From NCBI RefSeq assembly GCF_947507565.1, contig NC_089190.1:558001-622000 (forward strand): 64,000 bases of DNA. Direction: 5' to 3'. Shown here piece after piece: positions 34,901 to 43,333 of this stretch; the first letter of the stretch is position 1; every line of letters starts with the position of its first letter. Source of the DNA: Oscarella lobularis. Lineage: Eukaryota; Porifera; Homoscleromorpha; Homosclerophorida; Oscarellidae. The position numbers were made by a program, and so were the translations under genes. The notes beneath the pieces were generated by a model. It saw only the letters and a program-made list of their open reading frames with translations. It made no database searches and was not told the origin of the DNA.

Positions 34901-36893
34901 GTAATAAGGGACAAATCATTGAGGTCCGAACAATTGCTAATGAGTGTGTCTCTGCAAGTAAGATACACCAAAATTCATCTCGTTAAGGAGGAGGAACGTT
35001 ATACTCTCCTTTTGCGCTTGTCTAGAAATATCTGCAATTAGGGTGTCCAACTCTTTGTTTACCTAAGCGTCTCCTACTAGGCAATAAGTGCGTAATAAGA
35101 GACAACTCCTTGCAGTCAGAACAATTGAGAGAAGGTAGTCCAACTAGTTAAATAACCTTGCGTCTCTTAATAAGCGAAAAGTGCGTAATAAGGGACAAAT
35201 CATTGCAGTCCGAAACATTGCAAATGAGTGTACCTCGTTAAGGAGGAGGAACGTTATACTCTCCTTTTGCGCTTGTCTGGATAATATCTGCTATTAGGGT
35301 GTTGAACTATTTGTTTAACTAAGCGTCTCCTAATAGGCAAAAAGTGCGTAATAAGAGACAAATCATTTCTGTCCAAACCATACCTCGTTTAGGTGGTGAA
35401 GTTCATTTGAGGTGTTCATTACCGTTGCGTCTCCCAATAGGCAAAAATTGCATAATAAGGGACAACTCTTTACAGTCCGAACCTTTGAGATTACGTTTTC
35501 AAACTAGTTAAATAAACTTGCGTCTCTTAATAAGCAGAAACTGCGTAATAAGAGACAAATCATATCAGTCAGAACCTTTGACACAATGTTGTCGAACCAG
35601 TTAAATAACCTTGCTTCTGTTAATAAGCAGAAACTGCGTAATAATTGACAAATCATTGAGGTCCGAACAATTGCTAATGAGTGTATCTCTGCAAGTAAAA
35701 CACAACAAAATTCATTTCGTTAAGGAGGAGGAACGTTATACTCTCCTTTTGCGCTTGCCTGTAAATATCTGCAAATATGGTGTCCAACTACTATTTGTTT
35801 AACTAAGCGTCTCCTAATAGGCAAAAAGTGCGTAATAAGAGACAAATCATTTCTGTCCAAACCATACCTCGTTTAGGTGGCGAAGTTCAAGTGAGGTGTT
35901 CTTTACCGTTGCGTCTCCCAATAGGCAGAAATTGCATTATAAGGGACAACTCCTTACAGTCCGAACATTTGAGAGTAGTTTGTCCAACTACTACTAGTTA
36001 AATAAACTTGCGTCTCTTAATAAGCAGAAACTGCGTAATAAGGGACAAATCATTGCAGTCCGAACCATTGACACTAGGTTGTCGAACCAGTTAAATAACC
36101 TTGCGTCTCTAAATAAGCAGAAACTGCGTAATAAGGGACAAATCATTGAGGTCCGAACCATTGACACTATGTTGTCGAACCAGTTAAATAACCTTGCGTC
36201 TCTTAATAAGCAGAAACTGCGTAATAAGGGACATATCATTGAGGTCCGAACAATTGCTAATGAGTGTGTCTCTGCAAGTAAGATACACCAAAATTCATCT
36301 CGTTAAGGAGGAGGAACTTTATACTCTCCTTTTGCGCTTGTCTAGAAATATCTGCAATTAGGGTGTCAAACTCTTTGTTTACCTAAGCGTCTCCTAGTAT
36401 GCAAAAAGTGCGTAATAAGAGACAACTCCTTGCAGTCCGAACCATTGAAAGGTGGTAGTCCAACTAGTTAAATAACCTTGCGTCTCTTAATAAGCGAAAA
36501 CTGCGTAATAAGGGACAAATCATTGCAGTCCGAAACATTGCAAATGAGTGTACCTCGTTAAGGAGGAGGAACGTTATACTCTCCTTTTGCGCTTGTCTGG
36601 ATAATATCTGCAATTAGGGTGTTGAACTATTTGTTTAACTAAGCGTCTCCTAATAGGCAAAAAGTGCGTAATAAGAGACAAATCATTTCTGTCCAAACCA
36701 TACCTCGTTTAGGTGGTGAAGTTCAGTTGAGGTGTTCATTACCGTTGCGTCTCCCAATAGGCAGAAATTGCATAATAAGGGACAACTCCTTACAGTCCGA
36801 ACCTTTGAGAGTAGGTTTTCAAACTAGTTAAATAAACTTGCGTCTCTTAATAAGCAGAAACTGCGTCATAAGAGACAAATCATATCAGTCAGT
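28983..36893 (+). repeat. Complex satellite array with higher-order structure, 7.9 kb
   Basis: Built from related modules recurring roughly every 90-100 bp and centred on GCGTCTCTTAATAAGCAGAA, then ACTGCGTAATAAGGGACAA and CATTGCAGTCCGAACCATTG. Another recurrent module contains GGAGGAACGTTATACTCTCC and CGCTTGTCTAGAAATATCTG. Modules are combined into longer units: a stretch of about 390 bp beginning GGACAACTCCTTTCAGTCCG near 33831 is repeated almost exactly near 34222, and GCGTCTCTAAATAAGCAG blocks repeat near 34878 and 36103. Recurrent 63-codon open frames inside are by-products of the repeat and not genes. A 70-bp inverted piece of the same satellite lies at 41231-41300. Confidence 0.97.
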
Positions 36894-37082
36894 GGCAAAC
36901 AAAAAGATGCAGTTAACAGTGCTTCCAAAGACAGCGTCTTTCTTTTCTCTGTCTAGTGAGAATGACCGTGATCTCCTCCATAAGCGCGCGAAAGGGGTTC
37001 TCGTATTTCTTTCAACTTTTCTGAGACGTCGCTCTCGTTCGGCTGACACTGCGAATTCTTCTCGTTAGAGCGACGTTAGTGC

Positions 37083-38010
37083 CTAATACGCAAACATGAT
37101 CACTGTATCCAAATCGGAGATGATTCCTTTGACGCTATCCGCAGCGTTGATGCACGCCTGCGTTCCCTTGGCACCCGCCTGGAGCGACGCCATCAAGGAC
37201 GCAACCTGTGAACAAAACAAAAATTCTAATTTTAAATATTCATTTTATTGGGATGGACTCACGTGATTCGTGACGTGTCTCGCTGTGTCCGAGAGCTCTT
37301 TCTTTCCCTGAAATTGCTTTGGACACTTCCGGCACATTGCAACAATTCGCCCAATGCCCAGCCCAATTGTTGACAAGCCTGCTTCAATCGATCAGCAATC
37401 TAAAAGAAAATAGAGAAATATTATTAATTAATTAATTAATTCTTACGTCATCATTTTCGACTGTAGCAAGAGCTCCCCTACAATCGCTCGACATTGTGCA
37501 ATAAATTGCCGTCGTATCTTTTGAGACCACGCCCAATTCAGACGGATTCGTTCTCGCTTTGCCAACCTAAAGATATGATGATGTCATCCTCACAATGACG
37601 TCACATCTGTTCCACTTATACTGTCTTGAGCTTTGACCATAATTGCTTTTGCGGAAATGCTCACTCTCCTGATACTCGGGAAAACGATTTGCTCACTTTA
37701 CCACCAATTACGTCATCAAGCTTCATACAAATAATCAATAATAAATAATCATTGAAAATATATTTTCTTACGGTTCCAGCTGCCTGTGCAATTGTGTTCA
37801 CCATTCCCGCCGTGAGTCCCGCTTCGCTCGCCGCCATTTCCAACGTACTCTTCAAATCTTTCACCGCTTCCGTCATGTTTCCAGCTGCGTCATTGATTTC
37901 CGCAAACGCTTCGGTCGCCGCCGGATTCCCGCCGCATTCTTTCGCCGCGTACATCAATTGGAGAGCCGATTCGGCGAGCGTCTTCGTCTGCTCAAGAAGC
38001 GACATCTGGA
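37083..38010 (-). pseudogene. TLN: Talin rod-domain exons
   Basis: Talin links integrins to actin. Minus-strand exons encode one part of the helical rod: SLLEQTKTLAESALQLMYAA and TEAVKDLKSTLEMAASEAGL (about 38005-37772), an exon with SISAKAIMVKAQ in a shifted frame, SELGVVSKDTTAIYCTMSSD (37560-37450), LKQACQQLGWALGELLQCAG (37390-37262) and VASLMASLQAGAKGTQACIN, then DLDTVIMFA (37209-37083). All match consecutive talin segments in order. The FERM head, most of the rod and the actin-binding C-terminus are absent. One end abuts satellite DNA and the other an EGF-type gene on the opposite strand at 38010, without a shared promoter region. Confidence 0.88.
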
Positions 38011-38013
38011 ATA

Positions 38014-38659
38014 CGTCAACTGTTGTTGCAAGGCGCCCAATCAATGTGAATGTCGCCAAGATCCCTACCATACATCCACCAAAGGTTGGAAAGGTGAAAA
38101 TTGCGAGACGCCCGTATGCAACGCGCTCAAAGACAGTTGCAATGGCAACGGCGATTGCGTCTATCCAAGCACGTGTTCCTGTTATCCGGGTTTTGAGGAA
38201 TTTTCGCGCAATTCCGGCGACGGCGCTTGCTTCGTTCCCAATTGTAGCGATGATCGAATCTCCAACGTACGCGCTCAAGGAAATTCAGAAATCGTCATGG
38301 GACCGGGAGGGGTGTGTCGGAACGGCGGCACGTGCAAAGTCACGAGACTAAATTCCACATTTCTACTCGAATTTCGCGGTGTCAATCGAACGTTCAATCA
38401 TCAACTCACGTGCGAGTGCACAGTCAAATATACGGGCAATCTTTGCCAACGCATCAACCCCAATACGGCATATTTACCAATAATATTACCCACAGTTCTC
38501 GTGGCCGGACTCGTCATCATCGTCGTTAGCATTCAATACAAAGTGCCACGCATGCGCATACAAGATGAACTGATTGGTGCATTCGATTCGATGACGTCTA
38601 CGTTCAACCGGATCGACGTTAAGCGCTTCAGCCATAACGAATCAATTGCGATCGTCTAG
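38014..38659 (+). pseudogene. EGF-repeat, single-pass membrane protein, C-terminal part
   Basis: The open frame contains EGF-like cysteine patterns (CECRQDPYHTSTKGWKGENC; CNALKDSCNGNGDCVYPSTC; GVCRNGGTCKV...CECTVKYTGNLC), one membrane segment AYLPIILPTVLVAGLVIIVV and a cytoplasmic tail of about 40 residues ending at TAG 38657-38659. This is a type I surface protein, probably in adhesion or signalling. The specific family is not recognised. The tail lacks the NPxY motifs of an integrin beta chain. The beginning is cut at the talin junction (about 38012), so no signal peptide or start is present. Confidence 0.65.
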
Positions 38660-38756
38660 CGATAGAGGCATCTTTCCATTCAGCTTTGAAAACGTTTATA
38701 TTCCCAACCCTACTATATATAATACTGATAGTAGTTTTTCTCCTTTTTTTCGTAGG

Positions 38757-39832
38757 GAGATCGAGCTGGATATCGCGGAGTTGAAGTCAATTTAAAAGTT
38801 TTCAACGACACTCAAGGCCAACCGGATCTCTCGTTCGAAATCAACTATTCATTTGAGCTCAACTTGACACTCCATTGCCCTGAAGACGAGTCAAAGTGTC
38901 GCGGTTTACTCTACAAGTATCTGAATCCGTCTACGCCAGTCAAGAGCGAATGGTGGGCGAAACCGTTGATACAGGAACGACGATTGTTTCTCTCTAATGT
39001 ATCGACGACAGACGAGTGGATTTTCGGATTCAATTCCATTCCCGTGACGTGTAAAAAGAATATTCGCATATCTGAACGACGACAGACAATTTTTCTCTTT
39101 CTATTTTTTAGTTGAATGTGAATCCGGCTGCGGAGGTGGTCCGATGACGTCAAAAGAGACGAATTTCATGTCCAGGAGTGTGCGACGACTATAATAAGGG
39201 CGCTCAGAGACGTTTTCGCTTGAAGGAAGAGTTCTTCATCACAACGAGCGCGAATTTGTTGCAACTGGCAACTGATTTCTACGTCACTCTTTTCACCAAA
39301 GATAACCCGAGAGAATGGCTAGGTAGCCAACCTGAGGTACGTTGGTACATGAGTGCACTCATTATATTCTAGTGCGAAGGCGGTAAAGCTCTCCTTCCCG
39401 CTTGCCAGAATCTAGTTGCAGCTACGTTTCCCATCTCATTCGTCGCTTCTCCCACGGACGACGATCCGTCGTGCAAACTCCAAATGTTTCTTCCCGAAAA
39501 CAAATTGGGATTTCAACAGTCCCCTTTCTGCGTCTATCAATCCGATCTTTGCGGACCCATTCTCCAGCGATGTGGCATTTTTAGCACGACAATCGACCAA
39601 GACAACTTGTCTCTCTATCGTCAATGCGCCTTCGACGTGCCAAACTTTCTCGAATATTGTCAATTGATACCGTACGTGGAACCGACGAAAGGCTACATTG
39701 ACTGTCTTGGCGTCCACGTGACAGTGGCCATGTGTGAAGCGCTCTTCTTTCACAACGTCAATTGCACCGATCATCCCATTGCTTGTCGACGTCGCTGCTG
39801 GAAAACCGACTCGTCTCCACTCGGGCGTAAGT
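38757..39832 (+). CDS. Unknown extracellular cysteine-containing protein, partial
   Basis: Several exons with acceptor AG before GGAGATCGAGCTGG (38756) and before TTGAATGTGAATCC (39112). Segments include TLHCPEDESKCRGLLYKYL, SGCGGGPMTSKETN, CDDYNKGAQRRFRLKEEF, CEGGKALLPACQNLVAATF and VTVAMCEALFFHNVNCTDH. Regular cysteines and possible N-glycosylation sites suggest an extracellular domain. No family was recognised. A frame change occurs near 39176. It may belong with the EGF protein upstream, but a stop lies between them. Confidence 0.4.
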
Positions 39833-40198
39833 CTTCCTTACGTGGAACCTCTCTTGGAGCTGCTCGAGAGAAAACCGTCGGCTAGCAACGAAAAGAATTG
39901 GGGATCCGATTGGGAGTCCAAGTTGGATCACTTTGCTCTTGATGCTCTCCAATCCCATCTTTATTCCAGTCGTAGTCTGTCCATATCGTGTCCTATGTAC
40001 TCTGATGCTGGATTCAAACGATCGTCAGGTCACAAGGTTATACGTGAGCTTAATTTGTATATTCGGAACGATTGGCCAACGAATCTGCTTGCTTCGATTT
40101 CATTCAAAGCCGGCAGTTTTTCTGAGAAAGTGGGCAAATTTCAGGTGATGTCGTCCGCTCTAAGTGAACACGCGGAGCCAACGCCAACGCAAGCCTAG
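39833..40198 (+). CDS. Unknown protein fragment
   Basis: The open frame reads LPYVEPLLELLERKPSASNE, KLDHFALDALQSHLYSSRSL and SISFKAGSFSEKVGKFQVMS, with a stop at 40198. It looks like a soluble helical domain rather than a continuation of the cysteine-rich protein. The family is not recognised. The sequence changes to dynein on the minus strand within 20 bp of the stop. Confidence 0.35.
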   Translation, partial: LPYVEPLLELLERKPSASNEKNWGSDWESKLDHFALDALQSHLYSSRSLSISCPMYSDAGFKRSSGHKVIRELNLYIRNDWPTNLLASISFKAGSFSEKVGKFQVMSSALSEHAEPTPTQA

Positions 40199-40207
40199 TG
40201 TCAGTTT

Positions 40208-41210
40208 TGCATGCAATCTTTCAAAATTAGAATAAAAGTCTAATAATCGTTCCGTCAATAGCCAACTTGAGATCCAATAGAGTATTTCGGACGCAGGTAA
40301 TGACGCGCTGCATGCGATCAATCTCCTGCCGAAGAAAGATATTCATGGGCGATAGGGATTCCCTGAAGTCGCGCCCTTGACCTAAGAAAAACATCCGCAT
40401 AGCATCTCCCTATTAGAAATTCTGCGCATGTCTTCTCACACCTCGTGCGGAACGAAATCTTTGCGGTAGTTTGTCCAGTCGCTGAACGACGCTCTCTCGC
40501 GTCTCGCCGCCTCCAGCGGCGCTGTCTTTCGGCTGGATGCTGACAATAGTGTCGAAAACGTCCTTGGCGAGGCTCGTCTGGTAAGTGATATTGGCGTTCG
40601 TGTGCAGACCGAAGACTTCGGGCGAGTCGATGAGAGGATCGAAGCTGCTCGATGTAGTTCATGTATTGGGCCGCATTCGAACAGTGAGGAATCGAGTAGC
40701 CCTTGTATAAGCGAAAGTTCGTTCCAAACATGTGCTCGGCAAACCAAACCTGAAGAAATTACGTGACGCAAAAGGCGAAAATTTAACAGGAGACGTCAGA
40801 AACCTTGCAAAACGTATTCAGAAGTCTTTTGTCCATGTCGTCCGTAACTCGACCACCGTAGTGAACTTCTCCCAGCATGTAACGGACTGTGCTCCACGAG
40901 ACACCCTGCTCGGCAAATAGTTGAATCGTTGAAGAGGATTAGAACAACGTACCCTTTTCAAGTCCATGTCGTCAATGTGATTCTGGACGAACTGCATGCT
41001 CGAATTCAAATCAGCGTTGTTGTACTCGTACGGAATGTTCCAGCCCAAGGGACCAAATTTGCGACGTTCCTACAAACAGTGAATGTAAACCCTCCTTTCC
41101 CAGAGTGAACAATGTCGTATCGTATACCTGGACTGTCGTGTGCAAGAACGCCACTGCATAGAGCATCGGTTTCCACTGCGGCATATTCGTCACGTCCAAC
41201 ACGTCCTGAG
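40208..41210 (-). pseudogene. Axonemal dynein heavy chain (DNAH5/DNAH8-like), motor-domain fragment
   Basis: Minus-strand exons in order: [20 protein letters not shown] (41200-41130); [20 protein letters not shown] and [14 protein letters not shown] (41050-40955); [20 protein letters not shown] (40905-40833); EHMFGTNFRLYKGYSIPHC and [11 protein letters not shown] (40740-40640); [18 protein letters not shown] with a GGGETRES segment (about 40600-40490); [20 protein letters not shown] and [11 protein letters not shown] (40350-40215). They match, in order, the AAA6/C-terminal region of outer-arm axonemal dynein, the force generator of cilia. The preceding ATPase modules and the final 200 or so residues are missing. 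The [10 protein letters not shown] exon is duplicated at 4041-4129. Confidence 0.9.
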
Positions 41211-41230
41211 TAATACCTGTAAAAGACTTA

Positions 41231-41300
41231 CTGTAAAGAGTTGACCCTTATAATGCAATTTCTGCCTATTGGGAGACGCAACGGTAATGAACACCTCACT
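41231..41300 (-). repeat. 70-bp island of the 29-37-kb satellite, inverted
   Basis: The reverse complement of this segment (AGTGAGGTGTTCATTACCGT ... TATAAGGGTCAACTCTTTACAG) matches 31624-31692 with about one mismatch. It lies exactly between the dynein fragment and the split point of the hAT transposase, so the right edge of the 38-kb insert is made of satellite sequence. Confidence 0.9.
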
Positions 41301-42153
41301 TCATCAGCAATCAACGAGTACCATGCGGCAGATCGGATAGACTGAAGCAGCTTGCGCAAAACAGTATTTGCCATTATTTCTATGACTTCATTTATAATGT
41401 CATGACTACTGTATCTGCCGCTCTCCATCCATTTATCGACTTCACGCTTATTATCGGAAAGGCACCTCATGAACTGATAAAGATTCCCCTCTTCCTCAGA
41501 ATGTCCGCGCACCGCTAAGCCCTGCCTCACCAACAATCGAATAGCACCCGCTTGAACAAGAAACATGTTTCTTCTTAGCGATTGATCTTTGTCCAAAGTA
41601 GATCTACCGGAGTCTGTTTTTGCTTCATCAGTCTTGAAATCGCTTCCTTGTGTGCTTCGCATTTCTCGTGCGCTCGAAATTTTTCAGGGCCTTTTTTCCA
41701 GTTTGAAAATCCAACCGACACAAAAGCTTGGTCTGACTTTTTGCTTATCGGAACAGCTTGACCAGATCCAAACGCCTGTCTGCAGAAGTGGCAAAATACA
41801 ACGCAATTGGTCAAGCAGAACGTTAGCCAGGCATACTCACTGAACCACGAAAACTGTGGAGACCGAATCTGCTTGCCTTGCTTTTTCATCGTGGACTTGC
41901 ATTCATCCGCCGACGGATGGTACGGATCGTCGTCTGTACAGCAATCAAGAAAACATTCAAGACGTTGGTTTCCTGTGCATTCAGGAAACTCTTCAGTTTC
42001 GTCTCCTTCCGTGACGATTTGGGGGTCCTCGTCATCCTCGTAGAAACGCAAACCGTCGTCGCTGCTGGTCTCTTCCGTACAGGTTCTTTTAGCGGCGCTG
42101 TTGCTGGAAGCGCTTGAGAGAGACGAGAAGAAACACTGAAGACGCGACTGCAT
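41301..42153 (-). pseudogene. hAT transposase, N-terminal half
   Basis: Starts with a Met at 42153 and an acidic region, then a TTF-type zinc-binding domain (FSEYAWLTFCLTNCVVFCHF, CRQAFGSGQAVPISKKSDQA, KFRAHEKCEAHKEAI), as in ZMYM1/DUF4371 transposases. After a frame change near 41590 it continues NMFLVQAGAIRLLVRQGLAV, RGHSEEEGNLYQFMRCLSD and SIRSAAWYSLIADE, where it stops abruptly at satellite sequence. In family members this point is followed by the ATDIS--EQL segment, whose counterpart lies at 3240. This is the same element's 5' half. Confidence 0.88.
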
Positions 42154-42282
42154 GTTCCGGGAAATGCGGCAAACCCCGTACTAGCAGTACTGTACATGTA
42201 TACAGTAGTAGAGATATTATGTAACTCTATTCCTAATAAAATTAGAGATTATGAAGAGTTAATTGAAAATGTCGAGAAGGCT

Positions 42283-42348
42283 CAGCTGGGGGGGCTAAGC
42301 CCCCCCAACCATCGAGTTGGGGGGGCTTTAGCCCCCCTAGCCCCCCCC
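42283..42348. repeat. Subterminal G/C-run hairpins of the hAT end
   Basis: Contains GGGGGGGCTAAGCCCCCCC and, just after, GGGGGGGCTTTAGCCCCCC, two strong short hairpins with long G and C runs close to the right terminus. The left terminus has only GAGGGGGCTAAACGG. Such subterminal palindromes are usual transposase-binding or structural sites in hAT elements. Confidence 0.6.
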
Positions 42349-42349
42349 T

Positions 42350-42372
42350 GTTCCGCCGCCTATGCTTTCAAC
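42350..42372. repeat. hAT right terminal inverted repeat and target duplication
   Basis: GTTCCGCCGCCTATG (42350-42364) is the inverted partner of 1502-1516. It is followed by CTTTCAAC (42365-42372), identical to 1494-1501. Mitochondrial rnl resumes at once. Confidence 0.85.
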
Positions 42373-42728
42373 TTTCCTTCACCGTACTTGTTCACTATCG
42401 GATTGTTCCAATGTTTAGTCTTAGATGTGTGATTCACCTCTCTTCAAAAAGTTTTACTATAAAGACTTTAGGATAGATCTACGCGACTCATACCCTCTTT
42501 GGATTTTGATCTATCTAAAAATCCGCTTTCGCTCGCCGCTACTTACGGAATCTCGCTTGATTTCTTTTCCTCCTGGTACTAAGATGTTTCAGTTCCCAGG
42601 GTTACTTTTTATTGGTTTCCTGTGTGGATATTCGACATTCACAATTTCTTATAGTCGACATTTCGTTTTTTTACGTCCATTTGGAACAACCTAGTCATCC
42701 ATTCGTTACTCGTTAATACTAATTTTTA
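42365..42728 (-). rRNA. rnl: Mitochondrial large-subunit rRNA, 5' segment
   Basis: On the minus strand this matches 23S rRNA domain I. Landmarks are GGGAACTGAAACATCTTAGT, GGAGGAAAAGAAATCAAGCG, AGTAGCGGCGAGCGAA and, last, GATAGTGAACAAGTACGGTG then GAAGGAAAGTTGAAAG. The gene begins next to trnV. It breaks at 42365 and resumes at 1501 on the same strand after the transposon. Confidence 0.92.
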
Positions 42729-42800
42729 TAGGTGTTGAAAGGATCGAACTTCCGACCATTGTGGTGTAAACACAACACTCTACCACCGAGTTAAACACCT
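42729..42800 (-). tRNA. trnV: Mitochondrial tRNA-Val(UAC)
   Basis: A perfect seven-pair acceptor AGGTGTT/AACACCT, D arm with GGTGGTA loop, anticodon stem TTGTG/CACAA with loop TTTACAC (anticodon UAC), and T arm with loop TTCGATC. It lies just upstream of rnl on the same strand, a common animal mitochondrial arrangement. Confidence 0.9.
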
Positions 42801-42840
42801 AATTTCTTGCACAGGCCCCATTAGGGGGCCCAACGTATAA

Positions 42841-42951
42841 CTAGTCTGTAAGCTCATTAGCTTGAGACTCTACTCAATGTATATACTTATCTAAAGAAAC
42901 TGCTTCTACAACTATAGGCATAAAAGAATGATTTGCCCCACATATTTCTGA
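42841..42951 (-). pseudogene. cox2: Cytochrome c oxidase subunit 2, last 36 codons
   Basis: Minus-strand frame [20 protein letters not shown] followed by DKYIHWVESQANELTD and TAG, with one Trp written TGA. This is the C-terminal copper A region of COX2, retaining one Cys ligand and the copper His and Met of GANHSFMP; the earlier ligands are missing. It is cut at 42951, where sequence of atp6 on the other strand begins, so the coding sequence is a fragment. Confidence 0.88.
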
Positions 42952-42952
42952 A

Positions 42953-43150
42953 GCAGGACACCTTTTATTTGCAATATTATCGGGCTTTACTTTTGATATG
43001 TTAACTAATGGACTTGCTCTTTTAAGTGTATTTCCTATGCTGATAATGATATTTATTACACTTTTAGAGATGGCTGTAGCTGTAATACAGGCCTATGTGT
43101 TTTGTTTGTTAACGACAATTTATTTAGGGGATACAGTAGCATTACATTAA
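42953..43150 (+). pseudogene. atp6: ATP synthase subunit 6 (Fo a), last 65 codons
   Basis: The + strand frame [20 protein letters not shown] ... [20 protein letters not shown], ending LGDTVALH and TAA at 43148-43150. These are the last membrane helices of ATP6, with the conserved [10 protein letters not shown] segment. The first two thirds of the gene are missing; it joins cox2 tail to tail at 42951-42953 with no spacer. It is followed by trnR and cox3. Confidence 0.85.
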
Positions 43151-43194
43151 TTTATTACACACCATATAGGCGACGGATTAAATCGGCGCCCCAA

Positions 43195-43267
43195 ACACCA
43201 ATAGCTCAATTGATAGAGCATTTACCTTCTAAGTAAATGGTTGTAGGTTCAATTCCTGCTGGATGTT
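43195..43267 (+). tRNA. trnR: Mitochondrial tRNA-Arg(UCU)
   Basis: The D arm includes GCTC-AATTGATA-GAGC, the anticodon stem TTTAC/GTAAA encloses CTTCTAA (anticodon UCU), and the T arm is GTAGG/CCTGC with loop TTCAATT. The acceptor ACACCAA/TGGATGT has two mismatches, suggesting decay. Confidence 0.75.
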
Positions 43268-43275
43268 TTAATAAA

Positions 43276-43332
43276 ATCGACTAAAAATTTTTTATTTCTT
43301 TGGTTAAGTGAGTCCAAATCTCACAGTCGATA
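43276..43332 (+). pseudogene. Truncated mitochondrial tRNA
   Basis: A perfect seven-pair acceptor ATCGACT/AGTCGAT and a perfect five-pair T arm GTGAG/CTCAC are present, but only 25 nt lie between acceptor and T arm where about 40 are needed, so the D arm and part of the anticodon arm are deleted. The identity cannot be read. Confidence 0.65.
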
Positions 43333-43333
43333 A

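Larger units (their letters stand above)
1502..42364 (-). mobile_element. hAT transposon (ZMYM1/TTF-finger type) inserted in rnl, carrying a 38-kb internal mosaic
   Basis: Seen: both ends of one hAT element with matching termini flanked by the 8-bp duplication GTTGAAAG/CTTTCAAC inside mitochondrial rnl. Each end carries the half of a transposase expected there: the N-terminal half near 42.1 kb and the C-terminal half near 1.7 kb, both on the minus strand. The bare hAT is about 1.7 + 1.1 kb, a normal size. The remaining 38 kb (3242-41300) is host-gene and repeat sequence placed between two parts of the transposase. Inference: either the 38-kb block entered an existing hAT, or the element captured it, or the assembly joined unrelated molecules. 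The outer insertion into rnl is strongly supported. The true contiguity of the 38-kb interior is less certain. Confidence 0.7.

Noticed and set aside
29680-36306. Repeated 63-71-codon open frames (MRLLISRNCVIRDKSL-like) in the satellite
   Set aside because: They occur at the same place in each repeat unit, on both strands, and decay freely. They are a by-product of a repeat with few stop codons in one frame.
37752-38351. A 199-codon + strand frame over talin and the EGF gene
   Set aside because: It is the shadow of talin on the minus strand and of the EGF frame; the talin matches are specific and explain the region.
38014-38659. Integrin beta chain
   Set aside because: The cysteine-rich EGF modules and single membrane segment first suggested it, but the tail lacks the NPxY motifs and membrane-proximal charged residues of integrin beta.
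1742-42153. Two independent hAT copies at the two ends
   Set aside because: The halves are complementary, not overlapping, share orientation, and meet at matching residues (IADE and the following TRN), with one pair of matching termini and one target duplication.
42523-42694. Protein-coding frame in the rnl region
   Set aside because: The other strand matches conserved large-subunit rRNA sequence in order; the frame is incidental.
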